DNA from: Hetaerina americana
Taxonomy: Eukaryota; Arthropoda; Insecta; Odonata; Calopterygidae
Assembly (NCBI GenBank): GCA_022747635.1
Contig: JAKTNV010000007.1
Coordinates: 11,132,497 to 11,196,496 of the forward strand
DNA: 64,000 nucleotides
Direction of reading: 5' to 3'
Positions 36,856-49,252 of this stretch are shown here, piece after piece (position 1 is the stretch's first letter; each line of letters opens with the position of its first letter). The translations under genes and the position numbers were made by a program. The notes under the pieces were generated by a model. The model made no database searches. It was given only the letters and a program-made list of their open reading frames with translations, and was not told the DNA's origin.

Positions 36856-37720
36856 TAATCTGTCAGCAGATGACCTCATAGGTCACAGCTTTAGTGTACA
36901 ATCGAGAATATAATAGCATGAGACGTGTCCTTCTCCTCTTCCTGAGCCCAAAACGACCATCTCCTAAGTCCTTTTTATATCTGCCCATTAATAAACGTAA
37001 GTATTACTTAAGCTGCGTGCAAAATCAAACTGATTGTTCTATGGTGCTTACATATGGCCTTTCCGCTTTTCTGGGATGAGAACTACAATTACCTCAAGAT
37101 ATCTTCCGGTCAAAGTTCTCACTCATTAATAGGACGAGTTAGTCCATAAAAACTCTTTCTACCACGTTTTCCTGAACCCTTAAGTAGCTCCGCGGGAACG
37201 CTTTCTATCATCACGCCCTCATTCGACTTCAATTCCCTTAATGCCCTTTCTATCCCGGGACCAAGTATGCCTGGACCTAAGCTATTCTCATCTGCATCAT
37301 TATCTCCTTATACGTCTAAGCTTTTTAGCTTGAGATCTTCATCATACGGTCCCAATATGTATTTTTCCCTATCTCTTTGGTCTTTCAGGCATCAATCAAT
37401 AATTATTCTGACTTGTCAGTGATTTCTTGCACTGATTATCCCTTCTTACTTCCGGAGAGTGCTTTAACCTTCCTGTACAGAGCACCTATTTCATGCTTCC
37501 TTTTTAAACTTTCCATATCCTGGCACTGAATCTCAAAATAGGTTACACTTCTTTGGTCTATTAGTTTATCGTCTCAGTTCAATCTTAATCTCTTTATACT
37601 TTCTTCTAACATATATTGCAAATTTACATTCTTCAATTTCCCTCTTCTGTCTACTTTTCTAACCATCTCATCTGTAAACGTTGGGGCCATTGTTCTTTTC
37701 CTAATTACCGTTACTATAGT
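36856..37720 (-). pseudogene. LINE reverse-transcriptase relic, linker and fingers region (LINE-3)
   Basis: Reading the minus strand from 37720 downward across frame breaks gives TDEMVRKVDRRGKLKN, CQDMESLKRKHEIGALYRKV then KALSG (37457-37540), GPGILGPEIERALRELK (37228-37278), PAELLKG (about 37180), VVLIPEKRK (37060-37090), SLILHAA-like text near 37020 and GRFGLRKRKDTSHAIIF (36908-36960). These follow the order of the linker, the PAE-LL, the IP-KK and the FGFRKGKGT motifs of LINE RTs. The YxDD box is not present because the element is cut at the low-coordinate side. Many stops mean an old copy. Confidence 0.78.
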
Positions 37721-39208
37721 TTCTTTTTCGGATTTCGATATCAGTTTCTTGATAAGTTTCCTCGTTCATGATTTTCTATACACCTATATATGCTAATGGT
37801 TATACTTTTTTCTTGGCGTTGTGCTGGTGTACGTCATTACTCAGATATCTGATTGTGATTGTTTTGTGGAATAACTTACTGAGGTGGGTTCCAATTGCTT
37901 GCTAAATATTGTTCATAACGGGGCGCTAACACCTAATGGCGACCCCAATAGTGCCATATGACCATACGCTGTGCGGACTACCTTTTGTCTTGCCTCTTCT
38001 ACCCTTAGACCTATCTGGCATGGGTAGCCCTGCCAAGAGTAAATTATATTTCTCCTGCTAGCACCGCACAAAGGGCAATTAGAACGTACAGGACCTTTGA
38101 CCATATCAAGGCTGTACTTTACGAGGAAGGATTAATGGTATAATAATGACATAATTTTGCTACCAGAATTACTTTGAATTTCATTTGAAATGTCCCAAAA
38201 AATGAATTAAACTCTCCCACCGTCGTTCATCCGCAAACAAAAAGGTGGCGCATGCTTAATATACACAACCCTCAGCCCACATGAATTTTTCCGTTTGCTC
38301 GGTGATTAAAACTTTTGAGAGGTGTGGGTATAAATTTATAATCCGTTTGGTTATTTAAGTTGATTGAATTTTCCCAAAGTTGGGAGTGTAGAATTCAGAT
38401 TTTCTATAGCTTCATCATTATTTAAATGCTTTCTCATGCGTTTCTGATAAACATTATTTACATCACTTTTTTTATTCATTACTAATAAAGTTAATAATTT
38501 ATACCGTTACACATGGTGTTTTGAATATTTCAATGTCGCTTTAACGTTAATGTTGAATGAATATCAATTACGCGTGACGAAGTAGACTTGCCGATGAATG
38601 CCGTAATTTCATCACTGCTGAATGTTGCGCGCAAAATTGTGTATGGGACCATATGTCAAAGTGTATGAACTATCCACTGAAATAAAACTTAAGTGAATTG
38701 AATAATTAGGGCTCATTTGACAAAGATCAAATGGTTTTTCAAGAATGATAGGGTTGGTTAACAATGACGCAAGTCGAAAATCAAGCAAACGCGCCCTACA
38801 ATATAGTGTATTGACTTTTTTTTCAAAGGACTGAGAAACACGAAATACCTTTGCTTCTTAAATCTACGAGATAAACATGCATAATTTATGACATAAAGGG
38901 CAACATTTTCCACGCAAAACTTACGTATTTGGTAGTAGAATTTAATATTTATGAGTAATCTCTCTCCCATATGATACTTTTTAGTTAAAATATCAGTGTA
39001 TGCCAAAGGATAATTACAGTATTGACTTGTATGTACTTAAAGCACGTCGGAATATTTAAAAAAGTTAAAGAGTACTAGATTCCGCACTCAGGACAAATAT
39101 CGAACCTTATCTTATAATACAGGGTTCACTATAAAAGTTATGTCAATTCTCTGGGAAAAATAAATGTATTGATCGTACTTGTACAAATACTTAAGATTCT
39201 TCAAAATA
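37721..39208. other. unannotated; small GC-richer island at 37910-38110
   Basis: The island holds a 63-codon minus frame with two CxxC-like cysteines, but it has no recognisable family and is probably part of an interspersed repeat. The remainder is AT-rich and empty. Confidence 0.4.
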
Positions 39209-39630
39209 TTACCCTTTTGCATCAATATGCTTGCGGAGATGTGTCTGCCATGCTTGAAATGCATCCTGAAACTCCTCGACGGGAATGTCTCTCTGGAATG
39301 TTGTAACTGGCTTTTGGATGTTTTCCTCGGTCACCCAATGCTTTCCTTTCAGATCTATTTTAAGTCGGGGAAACAAAAATAAGTCGCACGGAGCCAAGTC
39401 GGAACAGAAAGGGGACTGGAGGACCCCCGGGTGCTCTGGGCCAGGAAGTTGGTAATGATGAAGGACGTGTGGCTAGGGTCATAGTCATGGCCCAGCGCAA
39501 GCTCCGTCGGGCCGTGTAACAAAATCGAAAAACGCACTTCACACGGAGGCACGACCTTCCGCTCAGACTCCTTGGAGCAAATTGGCAAACAGCCGCTTTG
39601 GAAGAACAGACCCTCCACTACATTTCTCAA
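39209..39630 (-). pseudogene. mariner-like transposase catalytic-core relic (MLE-4)
   Basis: On the minus strand one frame reads GHDYDPSHTSFIITNFLAQ, the HDNAPSHTS segment holding the second catalytic aspartate. After a single frameshift near 39400-39450 the other frame reads QSPFCSDLAPCDLFLFPRLK, the SPDLAPCD-x-FLFP segment with the third aspartate, then DLKGKHW and FQDAFQAWQTHLRKHIDAKG at the C-terminus. The first 40 or so residues of the upstream frame are not recognisable. The N-terminal DNA-binding half is missing. No terminal inverted repeats were identified. Confidence 0.85.
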
Positions 39631-39710
39631 CCAGTTTTATCGCGCTGTCATGGATAGTCGCGTCACAATAAAATCATGCGAATTCATTTCTTAATGGACT
39701 ATATATGTAC

Positions 39711-39942
39711 AGTAAAAAAGTTTGATTTCAACGGGACCAAACTACTTGCCTGCGCCGGTGGTTACTGGGACCGCATTATCAAGGAATCCATTGAAATTAA
39801 AATGGCAGGACGGAATTTCAACAGGGATTCCAGCTATTCCCTCAGCCACACGTGGAAACCTGTGCTAATGGAGGTGAGAAGAGAAATGAGTAAAGCACAA
39901 CGACCCGGCGTCCAATCAGGAGGCTCCCCTTCGTCGGACTAA
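39711..39942 (+). pseudogene. C-terminal end of a PLE protein
   Basis: The frame reads FDFNGTKLLACAGGYWDRII, then KESIEIKMAGRNFNRDSSYSL and HTWKPVLMEVR. PLE nucleases end with a similar block (YWDRI-x-x-E-x-x-EI, NFN-x-x-x-GY-x-LS-x-x-W-x-P-x-L). The frame can be followed upstream to 39676, but that part is unrelated sequence. It ends normally at 39940-39942, after which the untranslated region and ribozyme follow at the expected place. Confidence 0.8.
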
Positions 39943-39972
39943 TCGGAAGTCACCTGAGTCCGAGCGCGCATG

Positions 39973-39980
39973 TATATAAG
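39973..39980 (+). promoter_or_regulatory. TATA box upstream of the PLE-5 hammerhead
   Basis: TATATAAG, close to the eukaryotic TATA consensus. A start about 30 bases downstream falls at the 5' edge of the ribozyme. Confidence 0.45.
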
Positions 39981-40003
39981 GCGGCCAAAAACCGAGTGGC
40001 AAT

Positions 40004-40052
40004 CATCATCCCTGAAGACGATGCTCGAGTCGGGCATCGAAACGTCGGCCAA
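40004..40052 (+). ncRNA. hammerhead-like ribozyme, PLE-5 copy (intact core)
   Basis: CTGAAGA at 40012-40018, an extra C, stem GATGC/GCATC with a 9-10 nt loop, GAAA at 40039-40042, then CGTC with predicted cleavage after C40046. CC before the core can pair with GG after the cleavage site. Stem II is fully compensated relative to the other copies. Confidence 0.74.
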
Positions 40053-40090
40053 CATCGAACCCCTGACCCGGTGGAAGACCCGAAAAAACT

Positions 40091-42852
40091 TCATCAAAAA
40101 AGGTTTGGGGATGTTTACAGCAAATAACGATTAAATAGATACGACGCTACAGGTACCTGATAAAGATGCACTTCGCAAACCAGGTTTGACCAGGAAGTAA
40201 CTTACGTTTCGGCCTAGCGCGACGGTGGTAGGGGCTAGAGTTACCACTTTGGTGTCCAAACTCTCCTACACTCAGTGCGCACCCTACAGTGGTAAGGTGC
40301 AAACTGTGGTTTTTCTACTTTGCTCAATGCGAATTGTTATTTAATTGTGCACTGTAATCGAAAATCTCGCGAGTGAGGTTCAATCTTTGATTAAGTTTTT
40401 ATTAGTAAAAAAGCCACAAGATCATCTAAATTCTTGGTAATTATGTGTAGTGCACGGAGACGGAATAATGAGTGAAGACGAATCAAGAATATGTAGAAAA
40501 TAGCTTAAGAATGTTTCGTTCATATGCATTATAATACAACCTTGTTTTTTCACCAGGTTTGATTTGTATTTCAAAACGTAAGTTACTTTCTTGACAGCTG
40601 TCGTACCATTTTCTTTTTATGCATTTGGCGTCTTCTAACATACTTAATGCCTTCCCAAAAGCTAATTTGATGCATTCGTTATCTCGCTTTCTCAACATTA
40701 TCTCCTCTTATTATGGCATTCACCACCAAACTACTTCATAGCATCCACTTGCTTTACCTTTTTCAATTATCACCTATCGTCTTTCTCCCTTGCACCACCA
40801 TAATTAGCATTTTTGTCTTAGCCGTTCACTCCAGTCAACTATACTTTTACTCTTCTAAAAGAGTAGGTTGCCGTATAAGAAATTGAAAAAAATATATACT
40901 TTGTGGTCTTAAGTATGCCAATATCTCAAAAGACTTTGCTCTGCCCCAAAGGCCAATTTAGCGAAACATGTAGAGTCTCCCTAAACACTCAGTTCTTTGC
41001 GAATCTATTCTTTTCATCTTTGCTTATCGTGCGTCTCATGAATTCTCTTATCTCATAGTATATCTCACCAGCGTATTCTCCCAACGCCTTTAGAATTCAC
41101 TACGCCCATTTTCCTCCGAAGCTCCGATCAAATATAGACAGTCTCACATGCCTTCGCTTACCATTCCTTCGCTGCTTAAATTATCGTACACACTTTCCGA
41201 GAACCTGGAAATAGGTAAACAAGCTTCATATTTTTGAAGTTTATTCCAAATATTAGAAAAAACTTTTTGTTCGATTTTTTTAATTAATATAAATAATTCA
41301 GTGGATTTTTTAATACACGGTTTTAGTATTTACTTTGTGGAACTTCTTCACACCGATGAGTATTAAAAAACATTTTTCCCAAGAAATTTTATTCCACCAC
41401 CAAGGTTTCAACAATTTTGTCGAATAATATTTTGTGAAAGTTTACTTATTACTTTTTCGTAAGCGTTCATAAGTTCATTTGAATTTTCATTTAACTTCCA
41501 AGTCACAGTGATTTTAAAGGTACATTTTCTTATGTTTTTGAGACGGCATTTGTAGTTTCTACATTTTTTAACATACCAAAAAATGGAAAATTATCGATTC
41601 TCATTTTTTAGTAAAATATCATAAAGCACTTGTTAAAACCCATGATTGTATTCCCTTTGAGGACTGTCTTATTAAGGTATTCATGCCCTTTCAGTTCCAA
41701 AAAATAGCATTTTCTTCTTGCTTTGTATACTTTTGAGGTGTTCGGGAGCAATTTTTCAGTTTCCTCATAAAGATTTTCTGCAAATTAAGCGAAAATAAAT
41801 GTGAACGCTAACATGCTACGCTCCGTGGGTTACGCACAGAAGTCGGTTTCGAGGAAGTGTTTGGCGGTTTCATTTTATCGATCACATATTTCCACGCTTT
41901 GTGGGCGAAACACCTGTAAGCAGGTCGGTTGGGTGTGGCGACTATTTTTTTCATCGAGAAGTAAGAGTGTTGGCTGAGCGGACATAAGGGTTCAGAATTT
42001 TGGTGTCCTGGAATGGCCAATAAAATTTTATTCGTCGTTTGTCCATGGAGCAAAACGTATGAAATTCGATAAATAAATTTTTAATCAGCGAAAAATATGT
42101 TTCATCATCAAATAACTAGTTCAAGCAGTGGATTAATGGGGCAAACTATCATAATTTAATTGTTTTTGAAAACTGTTGGCCTTAGAGGAAATTAATTGAA
42201 AGTAAATGGCTTGAAGAAACACAAAAAGCGTAGTAACGGTTGCCAAAGAAAAAAACAGCATAAAAACAATGAAATATTGTAAAGAAATAAAAGGGAAGAT
42301 AAGGGAGACGAAATGCTCCGAATAATTCTATTACAGATGCATAAGATGAATTACTCTCACGTAACGGTGCTGAGAGTAGATGACCACGGGTAATGGAACG
42401 AAATACTTAAGCAAGGAAGCCTCATAAAAGAATTCTTCACGAAATCCTCGAAAAAGGCTTCCTTGGCTACTAAGAGCTAGTAAAACTCAAGGAGTCTTAT
42501 TATACCGGCACTTCGAGACAGCTAAGGAAGAGTGTATCAAAAGCTGCTGCTAAGAAATGATCGGAGTTTGCGAAAAAATTGAACATCGCAACCGTGCAGT
42601 AAATTACCTTCAGAAAAAAGGAAACAAAAAATCATTGGAGCCAGAATGTATGCTGGCAAAAACGTTGGAAAATGATGGAGGGAATAATGAACCAATTGAA
42701 AAAATGGTCCAGGCGCCACATAATATATGTAAAGCTAAGTTACATACCTGAAATAATCAAGACAGTTCTTAGAGAGAGGCAGTGTATATAAAGTTGAGAA
42801 TATATTTGATTTTTCATGAAAAAAAGGGGACCTTACTTTTCGAATTGCCCTC
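40091..42852. other. AT-rich DNA, nothing recognised
   Basis: A stretch near 40160-40215 resembles the reverse complement of 40550-40600 over about 20 bases (AAGTAACTTACGTTT). Otherwise only short motif-free frames. Confidence 0.45.

Positions 42853-42942
<90 letters not shown>
42853..42942. repeat. (GT)n-(TA)n compound microsatellite
   Basis: 24 bp of GT and then 66 bp of TA. Confidence 0.96.
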
Positions 42943-42947
<5 letters not shown>

Positions 42948-45900
42948 ATCACATATATCTTGTATATATGCACATATGCAAGAAATAAATATGAAATAGG
43001 AGGGAAATATTGGCAGTAATAAAATGAAAGGCATTTGACACGTACTTCTACACAAACGGGTAGTAAATTGGTCAAAGATCAACATGGTTGCCATTTAAAA
43101 TACGAACAACCGGTAAAATGCAACGTTGGAAAATATTTTTCCATAATGTGACCATTAGGCACAACTAGGAATTAGTCTTTAGAGGAAAATTATAAGCGAA
43201 ATTAAAGTGGAAAACCAAAAGTTTTGGTGAAGTAAAAATTTAACAAATGCCTTTCCGGGAATAGGCACTGCGGCCCACCAACTTATAAGTTGTCTCTCGA
43301 TGAATCCGTGCATTTCGATAAGCACAATTCCAGGAAGTCACTTTCCTCACTAGCCTTTCGACAATGGTTAAACCATTTTTTCCAAAATGAAACCATTTGC
43401 CAATTTATTGAAATCGTAAATTCTTGCAGTAGTTTCACAAGGCCAAAGTGAAGGGTATTACAAAGCTAACACTAAGGCGATTGAATACTCTAACCCAGAC
43501 ATCAAATAAAAGCTCCCCTGGTATTGGCGATAGTTTTTCCTTCTACTTCTAGTATAATAATAGACATGTATGATCTCTCCAATAAAATAGAGAGTTTAAG
43601 TGTAAAACAGAAAAATTTAAGATGCCATTTTTTCTATGAACGTTAAGGGATCAGAATAACCTTGTTCGACCGCAATAGGGTCATGTTCGGGTCAAAATTA
43701 GTCTGGTGTGTATTCACCCCATGCCACAAACCCTATCGTTGGCTTGCAGGGTAAGAAATTAAAATACCCTTCGATGGGATAGTCCTTAAAGTTTTTATCT
43801 ACAGCAGCAACACAAAACGTTTATAACCCGAAATAAACACAAGCTATGAGATGGTGTGTTTCAGGAAGTCTTTTTTGTGATGGCCGTCGATATTTCATAA
43901 TAGCTATTCAAATCCTTATAATTATATCAAGAAATTTTATTCATAAAAGTGATTCGAGTTTACGTAAGATAAAAAAGTCAGAAATTTCAATACTAATTCC
44001 CTTCCAAGGGTGTGAACGGCTGAAGCTCTTCACTGCAAGTCGCAAGTATCCTTTTGTTCTAGAAACCTCAGGGCTCTCCACATCCACCATCTGAATGATA
44101 CTTTCTCAGCGATGGACTAAAAAAAATTATGGGTCGAATGTAAAGGACCGGTGTCACAAAAGCATCTCTTTTGAGGCACTCGAACGGCTCTCTTGTTGTG
44201 TCCGTGTCACTGGAAAAACAGCTAGCACTTCGGCTAGATTGCGAGAGAAGATGAATCCGTACAAACATTCGCCCTTGGGCACAAGCCACCGGGTATCCTT
44301 TCACTCTCTCGTCCCTGAATAAAAACTCATTTCACTCCGCGGATCTTCCTGCGCAAGTGGTGTAATCTTGTTCCGAGGAGATGAGACGGAATAACCGAGG
44401 ACTGCGACCCATTTTATGCACTCTGCTTTGAGCTGGTGAGAACATATTTATCCTCAGATATTCCGATGACAAAAAAGGTATGTTATTTTCTAAGGATTGC
44501 GCGTGCGTTGAAATAGGCCTGGGGATACATTGATTGTTGAGTTTTTACAAAGTCCCAGGTGCGTTAGCATTTAGACTTAATTAACACCATAGGAATTTTT
44601 TTTTATGTTCCAGGGGGATAATTTATGTTGTCTATTTTTCAGTTTCAATAATTCCGGTGTCCCTAGATCAGTTATCAAAATATGACATTACAATAATCTC
44701 AACTGGAGAATTTTATCGAGTTTGGATGAAAACAGTTTAACAGTGCTAGAAAATGCTTCCAGTTATCCGTTCCCGTTAAAAGTTTTTCCTGCTAAGAAGT
44801 TTATTTATAGCTTACGAGGTACAAATAAACAACCTTATTTTTAATTTTAAGGACAACGAAATACAAATATAAAGTTTACTCATGCCGCTAGATTTTGCTA
44901 TCCGAGACGAAAATTTTGAAATCAGAACCTATTCAAATATAGGTTAAAAATCTTTAATTAAAAACAATACCTTTATTACAACTATATTCGAATAAACTCA
45001 GAGCGTTATAAATGGGGAAAGATGCGCTGAAAAACTATCATTTAACTAAAAGTGGTAAATCCTAACTGCCCCGTTCAGAAGAAGAAATTAATTACAGATA
45101 GAATACTTAGCTATGAATTTTCAAAATATTTAGAGCAAAAAATGTGGATCAATGTTATCTTTAATTAAAATTTGTAAAAAATTAATTTTTGCGCTTATAT
45201 TTTCTTAAATTGTCACAATATTTTGTTTACCATACTTGTCAACTCCAATAAACTTAAGCCCTTCTCAAGCTTGTTTATTATTTGATAATATTATTAAACA
45301 GTATATGCTAATGTGAGTTGAAGGAAATGTGGTTGCAAAAATTATGCTTAATAGGAAAGATTTTCAGTGGACCTGAGCAAGTAATTATGTACTTATAGAT
45401 TACGATTACTTAAATTCACGTATCTTTGATTGATTTGTATTTTATTGCCGCTTTGAAATCGACATTATGACAATTTGATGTGACTTTCAAAAGGAAGCTG
45501 TAGTGACTGTGAGTAAACGAGGCAATACTGTGTCATAGTAATTAAATTACCGGAACCGATTAATATTCAGGTGGCTCATACATTTAATCTAGCCGTGGTT
45601 TCCGTGTGGCGTTCGTTACATTTGGATAAACATTAATTTTATTTTAATTTCCTACGGTAGATCCAAAATTATTTTAAGCAAAATTCACTCTTGATTTTGG
45701 AGGACAATCTTCTATCGACTTAAAAACTGTTTCAAAATCTTTTTTCTCCACAATTTTCCTATAATATTTACAATTCAGGCAAATAATGCTTTAATTTTTT
45801 AATCTGTACATCAATATCAATTAATCAGTTTTTTTTAAATTTCACACACACTTAATTTAAAACACGACTTGTTTTAAATGAAATGTATGTGAAATTACAA

Positions 45901-48900
45901 AATTACTTCATTCATTTCAATATGCTGAGTAAATTTCATAACGTTGCACCTGAGATAACTAATCAAAATGTTCATATTGGGCTAGAAGACACCTTAACCA
46001 CGAGGACAGAATGCCATGGACGCTAACGATAAAGGAATCGTGCTGTCTGTCTCGTTAAATTACAATAACTTCGACGTAGAGTTACTTGCGCTTGCTGATT
46101 AGTATGACTCCCACCGCGTATCGATTTCTTTCTGGGCATTCACAAGGCTATTGGAACAAAATTGGATTTCAATACTCTTCCTGACACAACCTTACCACCA
46201 TGTTTGACAAAGAGATATCCTAAATTTTAACCTCATCAAAAATTCTTACAATGAACCAAGTGAACTAACAGAAACACAGGCATTAAATTCCTCATCGGCG
46301 CCGAAAGAAACTTTTTCCAACTGCTTTCACGCGAGAAATCTTAAAGTGCCAAAGAAACACTTGAAACTATTTTCACTTCCCGATGATCGAAGATGGATTT
46401 CAACCAAAACTTGTTCAAGACGCTCTTCTCTGCAGGCCAACTAAGCAGTCATCCATTATGAGATGGTGGAGTTCAATCACGTGACAAACTCTCCGAGATC
46501 CTGGCAGGAATTTTTAATACGATTTCAGTGCTCTCAGGACTCTTACTCACTCACTCCCCCCTCCCTTCACGGAGGAACGCATCATAAGTTTGACCGTTGA
46601 GGAAATAAAAGTTTATTTGACTTCGTTCATAAAAATTAATATCTTGGGAATTGGTCCCAGGGCTGCTTCAGCCAACTGCTCCGCTCCCATTGCTTATGGA
46701 AATAGTTAAAACTTCGACAAATACTCCCAGGGCAAGAAATTCTCCAAAAGTATAAACTAAGTGAAGCATTTATCCATTAAACAAACAGCAGAGTAAAATT
46801 TTTAAAAGAAAACATTCAATTGCAGTGCAAACAGATTATTTCTATTTATTTACTTTTATTGCTTCGAGCAAACGTAGTTTCAAAAATTTGGAAGTTACCA
46901 ATTGGAACAGCTACTGATTTAACTTTTGCGTGGAGAATGCTACTTATTATTGGACTTTATTATAATGTTCATCATATTGACATTTTTTCCTGAGGAATAT
47001 CGCAGTTAAACAATAAAATGCCAATGATAAGACCTTGTCTTCAAACCCCTGACCGATTACATTCGTATTCTTGACTACATCTATGTATTATTAGGAAGCT
47101 ATGTCACTTAAATATAGGTATACTATATTTTATATGAAAACCGGACTCTATTGGGTACTACAGGTATGTATGTAACAAGCACTTCAAAGTAATATCTAAA
47201 ATAAGGCACATTGCAGTTTGTTAACGATAGTTTTTAAACATACAGTTAACGATTCCTGGTACACAGGCACGGTTAAATCCGATAGCTGATCAGAGGTGCT
47301 ACAAACTAGACAAAGGCATCAATAGAGGACACACGACTAATTAATTGTCAAACGTTGAAGGCTGGGATTAACACAACAAGGAATAAGCTTGATAAAATGG
47401 ACAGCAAGATAAAGTTTACATTAACAGAGGTCAATGGGCTTTTTTATTATCCCAACGCGATAAAATACATCGTAATAACAGTTATCACTCAAAGAGATCG
47501 TAATCAAGGGAAGCCCTTCAGTATGAGGATAACACAGACAGGCTTTGGCCGTCGGCAAAGGCTCATTTGAACGCTGCGTCCATTATTTCTGGGAAAATTA
47601 GCCATCACAAAACAAACCCACCATCAATAATCTGAGATCCTTTCAAATTCTTGTTAATAACGTTTGTGCCAGCGCATTGAGCGGTATACTTTAATAATTA
47701 CCTGCTCCAGCGAGCAAATGGGGCGATTATGGTTGCAAGTAATGAAAAAAATGGCGATGCCATGCCGACTCTTCAAATTTTGCCCACAGTCGGCTTAATA
47801 ATTTTGGCTGGTGTCTAAACGAGGAACTTGATGCGCTTCAACATCCATTTTATCTCAGTATTAATTCTTGTTAACTCCTTTGAAATGAGTGTGAAGATGA
47901 GACTAAATGAGAGTGGCTATCTACTTACATTTCCATTCCCCTTTAAGTATTACTACCAAAAGTTGTATAACGTTATTTGTGTGGAATATTAATAAATTAT
48001 AATTGTTTCTGTCTCAAATTTTAAAGACCTCATGGCCATTTTGGCTGGAGCCGAAGCTATTTGTCCTGCAAGTCCGTAATTATTTTATAAGTGAATTAGG
48101 GAGAGTATTTCCTCTAGTCCAATCGATTTGCCCCTCAGTAATTCAAAACCTTGGTTCTCAATCTTTACCCTCGGGCAACAAGGTAAACCTCTTAGATAGG
48201 TACGTAGATGAAGAGAGAGAATTCATTATAATGCCCATACATTAAATGTGCTCTAATGAACCGCCATAAGAAAAGGTTAATCGCATTAGCGGCATTCATC
48301 CCACCATTTCCGCTCCGGTTGAACCCAATTCAAGTCGCTGACTTACGCGCGAATTGCCTTTGAAAGACAAAAGTGTCTGAAACGTTTCCGACCACAGCGT
48401 ATAAATTCTGGATACTTACGCGCTTTCTCTATGTTATCTCTTCACACGCAAGAAGGCTTCCGCGGAATTTGACACCCCAAGCCCATTCATGCAGTTGAGA
48501 GAGGCAAAATCACTCCACTGACATCGTTACCAAATGTAAAAAAGTTAATATCTAATATATGAGTAAGTTATAGTATGAAGCTGGATTAAAGTTTTAAGTG
48601 TTATTATGATTTTCTAATAATTGACAGAAATAAAAATGGCAGTCAAAATAAGTTGGATGAGGAAATAACGAGAATGAGAGAATGTTAAAATAGGTAGGGA
48701 ATCACTACGAAGGGAGTTCAGGAAGGCATTGAGATAATTAATCTCGAATACCTCTCACTGATTTTTCAGAATAGTGGCAATAGAGAATTAGACGAGTAAT
48801 TTACTTTTGTGATTTTCTTTGGGTAGTTCGTATTTCATGCAGATTGTCGATGAAAATAATTATTGGGAATTCCAATAAAATTGAAAATATACTCTCTCGT

Positions 48901-49008
48901 GGCTAAGGTTATGTTTAAAATATAGCAAGAATCAAAGAGGAGATGCTTTCTTGAAATTACATTAAATCTCACACTAAATCGAATTTCTAATATTTTTATA
49001 GCAATTAT
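42943..49008. other. long AT-rich stretch without recognisable genes
   Basis: Frames are at most 82 codons with no motif. One hairpin is listed separately. Confidence 0.5.
45838..45896. repeat. short imperfect hairpin
   Basis: Two arms of about 26 bp (AATTTCACACACACTTAATT and a near-complement) around a 7-nt loop, with about four mismatches. Confidence 0.6.
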
Positions 49009-49252
49009 TCGGAAATTTTTGATAGGTACGACTTGAGATAAAGAGAAAAACATATTAATGGATACAGACCCGAATATAAGCTCAAAATCTAACTCAGTTT
49101 AGGTATTATCTGTATATTTATAAAAACATTTCGGAAATTTTTGATAGGTACGACTTGAGATAAAGAGAAAAACATATTAATGGATACAGACCCGAATATA
49201 AGCTCAAAATCTAACTCAGTTTAGGTATTATCTGTATATTTATAAAAACATT
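49009..49252. repeat. perfect tandem duplication of a 122-bp unit
   Basis: 49009-49130 and 49131-49252 are identical. The unit begins TCGGAAATTTTTGATAGG and ends AAAAACATT. No coding content. Confidence 0.97.

Larger units (their letters stand above)
39690..40090 (+). mobile_element. Penelope-like retroelement 3' fragment (PLE-5)
   Basis: It contains the last 60-70 codons of a PLE protein, a TATA-like box at 39973-39980, a hammerhead-like motif at 40004-40052 and a short 3' tail ending in AAAAAACTTCATC. It is 5'-truncated inside the endonuclease domain. The protein segment and ribozyme sequence differ from PLE-1 and PLE-3, so this is a third PLE lineage. Confidence 0.8.
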
